DNA from: Cycas panzhihuaensis
Taxonomy: Eukaryota; Cycadophyta
Assembly (NCBI GenBank): GCA_023213395.1
Contig: CM041465.1
Location: 75,089,741 to 75,153,740 of the forward strand
Reading direction: 5' to 3'
Length of the DNA: 64,000 nucleotides
Shown here: in pieces, positions 56,574 through 64,000 of the stretch
Numbering within the stretch: position 1 is the stretch's first letter
Layout of the letters: each line of letters begins with the position of its first letter
Made by a program: the position numbers and the translations under genes
Notes under the pieces: generated by a model
Told to the model about the DNA's origin: nothing
The model's input: the letters and a program-made list of their open reading frames with translations, nothing else
The model's database searches: none

Positions 56574-58967
56574 CCCCGCCATAATGTTTAATGTTACATA
56601 TGTGAAAATCTACTCAAACAAATAAAAATTATCTTCATATTGTATTGGCTATATCTACAAGTTGCAAACTAAATCTGATGAAGTTTGTATGAATAAAGGT
56701 CCATCTGCTAGAATGCATTGGTAAATAGTTATTACAACTACCATTTGAATAGGAACCTCCTTTAAATATATGGTTTAATCAACATCAGATAACTTCATTT
56801 CGAGACCAAGTCTTCCAACCAAATGAGTTGAGTACCACAGTGGTTTCATTCTCATTTGAAGCAACCAATTTATGGGTCCTTTAAGGGTTCATTCTTATTT
56901 AAAGCAACCAATTTATGGTTCTTTCAAGGATAAGAGTAGGATACACCTTAAAGACTGTGTGGTTCTTCAAGGATACAAATGAATATCGCTCATAGTTTAA
57001 GCTTTTCAAATTTACTAACAACCAAATATGTTTTTATGAAGCATCTTCTACTAAATGTTAATAATACAACTACTAGCAAGAAAATACCATATGTGATTTT
57101 GCAAGAAATAACTCTCATAAGTGTAATAAAAAGGGTTATTAAGAGCATTCAAATTGTCATAAATAAGTAATTTTTACTTAATTTTAAAACAAACATACTT
57201 TTTCTTACTTCCAAATGCAGAGATAACATTACCATATTATCAAAAATGCTAACAAATTATAGGATATCAAAAACCATATCTAAAAAATATTATGATATGT
57301 ACTTTTTTATGAAGTTTTAAGAATTTTCATGAGCATTACTGATTAAAATAACAAATCAATAATTTCTAAACTGTGCCTTGTAACCATCCATTTCAATAAT
57401 CTTGAAATAACAAATCCAATACAACTAATAGCACTGAATTCTAACATTTGAGTGGTGAGTTATAAAAGAAAAAATACTAGTAGGTCACAAAAATCACATG
57501 ATCCTTAATAGATGGGTGGTGGAATTTAAAAGTATCAAATATCAAATGAGATTTTAAAAAGTAAAAAATATTCTAATTCATTTTACTCCATTTTGGAGCT
57601 TGTCCCCTTTTCCATTAGCCCCCTAAGTCATATGGACTATCCATATGACCATTAGTTGACTCCAAAAACCTAGACCTAAATCTTAAAATTTATCAAAAAT
57701 AATTTAATTTAAAAATTCAAATATAATTTTTTTATACTATAAAAAATTTATTCTCTATAAAATATTTTCTTTATTCAATAAACCCTCTTTCAAATGATTT
57801 CATGAGGGCCTTCCCTATGGCATGCACAGATTCATATAAAATTATAGTATCAAAATGCATATAGCCACTCTTAATAGCCATAAGTCACTATGTTTTTAAT
57901 CACATCATCGGGCATCAGTGTAGTAATTGTACCAAGGCTAATGAGAGGGGTACTAATTTCATTATTCAATATCATGAATAGAATCTTAGTTAGGTTGAAT
58001 GCATTCGAAAGAATGTTTACAAAAATCTCCAATGAGTAGCTCTAACTTTCATGCATTTGGCTCCTACAATGTAGATTAAATGAATCATCATCAATCATAA
58101 TTGAAATTGATCTGACTCCTATAATAAAGGGCAATAGCTTTAGCTAGAATCATCATAGTTCAGTTGGGTCATGCAACATTAAACCAAGGGCAACTCAACT
58201 CTATTTTCTTTGGTATTAGGAAATTAAGGAGTGGCCATTTTTAATTTTATGTAAATTCATGGTTGTGGGCAATTCATGTGGCAACCTCTCCAATGGACCA
58301 TGGATTGTTTTGAGAGTCATTCTCCATTAACTATCATTAATCTGCATAGCATGGGTAACACCAAGATGCTTTTAGAGCATCATACACTTCTACTCGATCT
58401 GTGGCATGGTGTAAAGACAATTTGGGAGTGCATGCTCATCTCCTCTCCTTTTAGTAGTTTATGGGCGAGGGTGTCTCTATTTTGATTTTTATCTCTATAT
58501 GATTCCATGGTAGAATTTCTTCAACATGCAATAGCTATGTGGTTGTAGGCATGGCTATAGCTTCTCCTTCTCTAATGGTAGTTGTAAACCTTCCATAGGA
58601 CCTATGTGTGACTCGATCTTTACTCATGTATTATATGATTTATAGTCTCCTCCATGGAAGCTGATGATAGCTAGGTAATTCTTGCTTGATATAGCAATTT
58701 CATTTCTTATTTATACTTAAGGTATGGCTAACAGGGTTTCTCCTTTAGATGGGAATTACTCAAACTATGTCAAATTTGTATGGTATAAAGTGGTATTTTT
58801 GTAACCTAGTACTGATAAATGACTAGATAACTATGTAGCATGGTATTTGACTATATGAATATCTACTTTATAAGTTCCTAAACAAGCTTATCAACATGCT
58901 CAAAATCTTAATAGATAGGATTTTCACCTCCTCTTAGTGGCTTGGATTTAACCCCACATTGATACCA
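56574..58967 (-). other. W interior (right copy), no recognised gene
   Basis: From PPT to PBS (TGGTATCAATGTGGGG on the minus strand, 58952-58967). Minus-strand frames are interrupted by stops and carry no recognised gag or pol block. The shared hairpin at 57627-57649 lies here. Confidence 0.55.
57616..57662. repeat. Hairpin GTCATATGG/CCATATGAC shared with element E
   Basis: Perfect 9-bp arms (57627-57635 and 57641-57649) with a 5-nt loop, in a context (TTAGCCC before, CATTAGTTGACT after) matching 37197-37243. Confidence 0.65.
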
Positions 58968-59353
58968 TGTTAAAATATGAGAATCAAAGATCACCTTTAA
59001 AAGTATAATAAAAATATGAATGTAAAATATATTATAAGTATAATAGATTAAAGATAAAACAATAAATGGAGTAAACAAAATATGAAGTATATACAATATA
59101 AAATACAACAAAGATGTGGGAAAATGATCACCTTTCAATTATTGCATTATGTATGAATGCATACTTATAATACATGTGATCTCATACTTAACTAATCAGA
59201 TGTAAGAACCTTTAAGTCCACCAATGGGACATTTACATGAATAGGTATGTATTGCATGCACATATTAATAACTCAATACAAAATACCCATGAGAGAGTTA
59301 ATAAAAGATAAGAGGGATATACATAAACCCATATTAAATATTATATTTTAAGA
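58968..59353 (-). repeat. W LTR Y (386 bp)
   Basis: Plus strand TGTTAAAATATGAGAATCAAAG to TTTTAAGA; aligned with LTR X except for the 39-bp extension that only X has. Confidence 0.85.
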
Positions 59354-60342
59354 TAAATTAATATAAATGCATGGTTAATAATAGGTTATTATAAATATTT
59401 AATTAAAAATGGTAAAAGAAATATATTTAAAACTTCTTTATGATATTTCATGGCTTAAATTTAAGTTATGAAGTATATTTGAGGAACCTATAATGATGGA
59501 TAAGGAAAATATATGATTGATATATTGATATTGATCCCCCTAATGTATAAATACATTTCATATAGTAAAGTGTGCTCCACTAATTAAATAAAATTGGATA
59601 TGGAATGATGATAAAATCATTTGATTTGATTATATGATTTGGTATATGAATGATTGAATGAAAACATATTTAGAACTACTTATTATTTAGGTGAAAGTTA
59701 ACATTTAGTTGTTGTTTGAGAGTTCTTGATGTCAATAATATTTGCCTATCTAACATAAGACAAGGAATGCCCTTATTTCCTTATGGTTTTTCCCAAACAT
59801 CTTTCTTTCCAATTTCTTCCCATCCTTTCTCATCCCTCTAATAGTCCCTTGATTAAACTCTTATGGGTTTAACTACATTAATGGCATTCATTATCCATAT
59901 AAATAGGGGAATCTAGGAAAACCCTAGGCCTTTCATTGTTGTTTGGGTCATTTGACTTCCTTCTAGTCGAGTTGTTAGGAGTGCTAGGCTTTTCCTCCCC
60001 TTTGCTACAAATAACCTAGTTGAGTATGTTGATGCTATTAGGGCCCTCTAAGATGTAATCTATTCTTAACTCTCTAATATTCTTCTTTGCATAGATTTTC
60101 TCTTGATTATCCACTAATTGACTGCCATCTAATAAAAGCTTAGCCCCTATTTTTATATGCTTATCAACTTAAATAATTTTTTCTTAGTGTAATTTACCCA
60201 CATATAAATTCACCATATCCTTATAGCCTAAAATAATGAGATTAATAGTCTTATTTACCATATCCTTGCTTAATACCTATAAATAGTATTTATTAACAAC
60301 TTTTAATATTTTACAATGCTCCTATCACTGAGATTTATTTGT
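59354..60342 (+). other. AT-rich region left of U 3' LTR
   Basis: No coding sequence recognised. Contains a good TATA box context (59898-59905) followed by CTAGGAAAACCCTAGG, like the start of an LTR R region, but no matching partner in the window. Confidence 0.4.
59898..59905 (+). promoter_or_regulatory. TATA-box-like site
   Basis: TATAAATA within CCATATAAATAGGGG. Isolated motif; no transcript evidence. Confidence 0.3.
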
Positions 60343-60357
60343 CAAGGAGGTAAATAT
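60343..60357 (+). promoter_or_regulatory. U polypurine tract, probable
   Basis: CAAGGAGGTAAATAT, similar to the T tract (GATAAGAGGTAAA) and directly before the repeat start TGTCCC. Confidence 0.55.
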
Positions 60358-61284
60358 TGTCCCAAACTTTTGGGCCCCTTGGTATTTAGGTATCATTTTC
60401 TCATCACTTTTACTTTGTTATAAATGGTTTATTTGATGTGATATTCTTTTATACTATGAGTAGTTGATTTTTAGAGCATCAATGATTGGAAAACATAGCT
60501 CTATCATGCAAGGATCAAAGGTTTATACTCTTCGTACTACTAACCACCCCTCTTTTAATGTGATTTGCTTTCTTATTGGAAAATTTTCATTAATTTGTCT
60601 ACATGTTTCTACTCGAGAAATTACATTTTATATTTTTGAGAATTTTATGGGATTATCTCACCATGTACACTAACTATATTAAGAATTTTAGGAGGATTAC
60701 AACATTACATTATGAATTGTGATAGTGCTACCAAAATTCTTGATGGGATCTAACATTATAGTACAAATTATGGTATTACTACTAAGAATTAGTAATGTTA
60801 GAATTCTTAGTAGTATTGCCAAAATTTTTGATATGACTAATGTAATTATAGTGAAATCCTACCTATTCTAGTAGTATCAATTGTGCCACTCTAAAATTAG
60901 AAAAAAATAAGATTTTTATTATTTTAATTTTAGTTTTAGCCTTTATACTAGATCAAAGACATCTAAAGATACTATGGTCTAAAAATATAATGGTTTCTTA
61001 TTAAAACCATATTCTATAGTACCTTTTTTAATCCTAAAAGCTCATTTAGTGTGGGATCTTTTATCACTCCATTAATCTTTTGAGCATTATTGACTTTCAG
61101 ATTTTATTCATTATCACTTTAAATTTTGGTCATTGATGATTTTTATTTTGTAAGAGTGTTTAGTATATTTGGACATTTTCTTAGTTGTGAAAAAATTTTA
61201 TTGGCTCTCTCTTAGTTATTAAATTTATTAGGTCACTTAGAGTGCTTAAGATCAATACCTTATTATTTCTCATCACTTAGGGAT
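60358..61284 (+). repeat. Probable 3' LTR of U; matches 5624-6560
   Basis: Starts TGTCCCAAACTTTTGGGCC, aligned with TGTTTCCTTAAAATTTTAGCC at 5624. Similarity holds to CATCACTTAGGG (61271-61282), where V interrupts. Confidence 0.65.
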
Positions 61285-61642
61285 TGTTAAAATGTGCACA
61301 CTCAAAATATAACAAAAATAAAATGAACCACACTGAACCTCATATATTTCTATTGATGTATTTACAAATAAGTGTGTACACATAACTTTTATATTAATTC
61401 ATTACATAAGATAGGAATACAAAGGGTTGATCATGCAAGGTGATACATGGCACCTTGTATGATCACCTTATAAAGGCGTTATAAAAAATGTATGAATAAA
61501 TGACCCTACACATTTAGAGTTCATAATATTAAGTAATAACTAACCCCTAAACTATGGAAAAAGGACTTTTAGCACAGATTAACATAATATAATCGATTAA
61601 ACATTAAGCATCTAACCTAAAATTAAATATTATCTTCCAACA
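61285..61642 (-). repeat. V 3' LTR with a 15-bp hairpin
   Basis: 358 bp, TG...CA. The stem TGATCATGCAAGGTG (61428-61442) pairs with CACCTTGTATGATCA (61451-61465), 14 of 15 Watson-Crick, the last a G-T pair. Confidence 0.7.
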
Positions 61643-64000
61643 TCCCCCCATAATATTTAATTTTTATAATAAAAAAATGTATCAAATAAAATTATGTTAC
61701 TGCCTATATAAAGATATCACCATCCATTGGATCACATGGGTGATCAACTGTTATGTCTATTATTTTCCTAGGTAATGCCTTTACATATATGGTTCATCAA
61801 CACAAAGTAGATCTTTGTCTAACACGTATTTTATGAGCTAATCAAACTACCTAGCTACATAGATACCATAGATGTAGACATTCTATCATATATGAATGTT
61901 ATCTATACTACTACATACTAAGAAAAATGCAAGTGATTGTGCACTTATTGAGTAGAACTCCAATTATAAATATCAACATATCTTTAAGAGAAGGAAGTGG
62001 AATTCATGCCATATTTCATAAAAAGAAAAAAACATCATTATTAATGATGATAAGGAGAGTAAATTAGTTATGCTTCTAAACTTAATAAACATCATGATAA
62101 AAGGTAATAAAGAGGGTAAATTTGTTATGCCTCCAAACCTAAAAATATTATATTTACATCTATCACATACTAAAATAAAATGTAGTATAGGAAATACATT
62201 TATAAAATTATAAATCAGTCAAACATGGTTGTTGTAATAGTAGCAATAACTATAGTTTGTTACATAAATAATGGAGGATATGTAAGGTCTTGATGTAGCT
62301 AAATACATACACATTTAAAATGCTCCCATAAAAACTACTCCTTAATAAGTAGCCATCGATGCCACTAGAGTGATGTGAATGGTGATTGTTTAACCTATAA
62401 ATAGATATAAGAATTGAAATGCTATTGAATTGATTGATTATGGGCTTTGCATTTCTCGTAACACATCTAAATTAGAAATTCAAGATATGGAGAGCTTTCC
62501 AAATACTCAACAATTACTATACAAATAACAAAATTAGATTGCAACATCCATAGTTATAACATCCTTTAGATGGACATATAGAATACATTTCCTATGTTAA
62601 AGATACCCACTAATGCAAGGTATTTTAAAGGAAGCTAAAAAATAGGTTCAATCCATACCAAGGAGTTGGATATATCACATTGATGATAGGGAAGGCATAT
62701 AATAGACTTAGGTTGGTACACCTCAAATAATAAAATCTACCTACAACATAGTTATTACCACAATTTACCATTTTTTGAATCTAGTTGTTATTTAGGCTCA
62801 TTAACCAAATCACTATATTTAGATATAGGAATGCGATATCCATGTTTTTGTTGTTACTAGTTAACTACTACATCTAGTCACTACTTAGGAGAGCACTACT
62901 TTCCATGGATAAGTTCTAGCTTAGACAAAATAGTATAAATGCTCTACTTATAGTGAAAGAAAACACACTAGAGCATATAACCCAAATGAATTACAATGAC
63001 ATGGTGCAGGTCTTGAGGACTACCTTTAAAATATAAATTATCAGTCATGGAACATAACATCCCAACTTAATAAAGTCAAGAAAATTTAGACACTATAGGT
63101 AATACTCAAAAGTGGTATGTCTTCAAATATCCCATCTTGAAAGACCAAAAAGGATATAAAATAATAAAATCCCAAGATTCAGTCTAGCCTTAGAATTCAA
63201 GTATGTAATTTTTAACTAGTTATATGGTATAATAAACAACAGAAACATTGTGATAGGTATAAGTAGATGTGAAATTAATTCACAGTGTTTTCATACTCAA
63301 CACAGCTTCAAAAATTGATTGTTACAAGGCTTTAAAACTGGCATATAATATGACCTTTCTCAATGGTGATCATCATAAGAAGAATAGATCCACTGCCACT
63401 TGGACAATCATATGGACCAAAATGATTACAATTATAATGGTCATTACTTGAGCCCTTGTAGCTTCCTCCATCCCAAGGGCATCCTCCATATCTCCTCCTA
63501 GGCATATGTGCAATGGGCTTCCATACATTGAACTCCAAAATATGCTACTCTACATCAATAATGGTTTCTCTAGTATAATCCCCTTTATAGGAACTACCCG
63601 CAACAAAGGCCTTATCACCAATCACACAACAAGTAAACTTATTCTAAGGAGGAGCATTAGTGCTCTTCTAATTAGGGATTTGGTCCTTGCATCATACACA
63701 ATGTGATTGCCCCTAAAATAAAGATCTAATACTTCAGAATGGCCAATTGGGCATACAATAGCGAATTATCCACATTGTGATAGTCTAAAACCTATTTATT
63801 TCCTTAGAAGCAAAAATGTAATTAGGAAACTCATGTTTGGATGACACCACTTTGAAATAACCTCCACTAATAGAGGTCCCATCCCCAAAGAGGAGGAACA
63901 TGTTGATTCATTATTTAGGATCTTGACTTAAATGTTATTAGGGATAATTGCCATTGGCTTTCTGAGCAATTCTAGCTCGTTAGACTGCAATGCAGGTTGT
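61643..64000 (-). other. V interior, unassigned
   Basis: PPT (ATTATGGGGGGA, minus strand, 61643-61654), then about 2.3 kb without recognised copia RNase H or integrase blocks on the minus strand. A Gly-rich minus-strand frame at 63332-63538 (MPRRRYGGCPWDGGSYKGSS) is unexplained. The rest of the element lies outside. Confidence 0.45.

Larger units (their letters stand above)
55355..59353 (-). mobile_element. Element W: tandem pair of LTR elements sharing an LTR
   Basis: Segments 55355-56573 and 58158-59353 are direct repeats of about 1.2 kb, each made of the 5' part of an interior, a PBS and an LTR. Read on the minus strand the order is LTR Y (58968-59353), full interior (56574-58967), LTR X (56147-56573), partial interior (55355-56146). 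Such LTR-interior-LTR-interior arrays arise by recombination between LTRs. No pol domain was recognised in the 2.4-kb interior, so W is non-autonomous or decayed beyond recognition. No TSD could be found. Confidence 0.65.
5624..64000 (+). mobile_element. Element U: Tat-like Ty3/gypsy, outermost host of the nest
   Basis: Two related segments, 5624-6560 and 60358-61284, both start TGT(C/T)(C/T)C, run parallel for more than 900 bp, and flank a plus-strand Tat-type gag-pol (47850-53720). The right copy is preceded by a PPT-like tract (CAAGGAGGTAAATAT, about 60343-60357). They are therefore read as the two LTRs of one element. Its span is inflated by S, T (with everything inside it), W and V. The 3' end and TSD fall outside the window, and the 5' LTR/PBS junction was not found, so the extent of the element is an inference. 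The alternative is two independent copies of one dispersed repeat. Confidence 0.5.
61285..64000 (-). mobile_element. Element V: LTR retroelement, cut by the window end
   Basis: A sequence starting TGTTAAAATGTGCACAC and ending CTTCCAACA (61285-61642) is followed by CCCCCCATAAT, which is a PPT on the minus strand, so this is the 3' LTR of a minus-strand element. It interrupts the U 3' LTR; left flank GGGAT should recur as TSD beyond the window. PPT wording matches that of W, suggesting related families. Confidence 0.65.

Noticed and set aside
63332-63538. Gly-rich minus-strand frame in V, possible RNA-binding tail
   Set aside because: No CCHC or RGG pattern could be confirmed and flanking frames are unassigned.

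Overview
This is repeat-rich, strongly AT-biased plant nuclear DNA, almost certainly pericentromeric or intergenic sequence from a seed plant with a large genome. The evidence is the plant lineages of LTR retrotransposons (Ty1/copia, chromovirus and Tat-type Ty3/gypsy), a plant LINE, a broken copy of a chlorophyll-biosynthesis gene, and the absence of any intact host gene. A conifer or similar giant genome is an inference. Most open frames longer than 60 codons are chance frames or shadows. Decayed pol genes dominate.

The window is best read as a stack of insertions, each placed by matching LTRs, terminal TG/CA, primer-binding site (PBS), polypurine tract (PPT) and 5-bp target-site duplication (TSD). 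From left: a copia 3' end (1-996), a 5'-truncated LINE (1713-2040), a TC/TA microsatellite (2356-2497), then a minus-strand chromovirus pol fragment (4500-5623). The chromovirus is cut at 5624 by element U, a Tat-like gypsy element whose probable 5' LTR starts at 5624, whose gag-pol lies at 47850-53720, and whose probable 3' LTR starts at 60358. Inside U sit S (6685-9463, a gag-only LTR element, TSD GGTAG) and T (10900-47844, a Tat-like element with about 2.55-kb LTRs, TSD TTAGA). T's left LTR is split by K (11227-17648, complete but decayed gypsy, minus strand) and by E (18170-38397). E is split by F (18985-35713, copia, plus strand). F is split by G (22404-26178, in its RT gene, TSD GTTAG) and by H (27578-35176, in its 3' LTR, the best-preserved copia, minus strand). 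Beyond U's pol lie a tandem pair of W copies (55355-59353) and V (61285 to the end), the latter inside U's 3' LTR. The nesting is chromovirus > U > T > E > F > G/H, six layers.

Three things stand out beyond the nesting. First, three unrelated elements (E, G and W) carry PBS-like sequence inside the end of their LTRs; in G it is three consecutive PBS-plus-LTR-end units, and in W one LTR has the extra unit and its sister lacks it. This suggests LTRs growing at their 3' ends by priming from duplicated PBSs. Second, E carries a sense-strand fragment related to Mg-protoporphyrin IX methyltransferase (CHLM). Third, G has perfect outer ends and TSD, but its left LTR matches the right one for only 26 bp before turning into a CpG-rich, GC-rich segment unlike anything else in the window.

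Decay is one-sided: in-frame stops in old pol genes are mostly TAG at former CAG or TGG codons, as expected from deamination of methylated CHG sites. No host gene, rRNA, CRISPR or bacterial feature was found.
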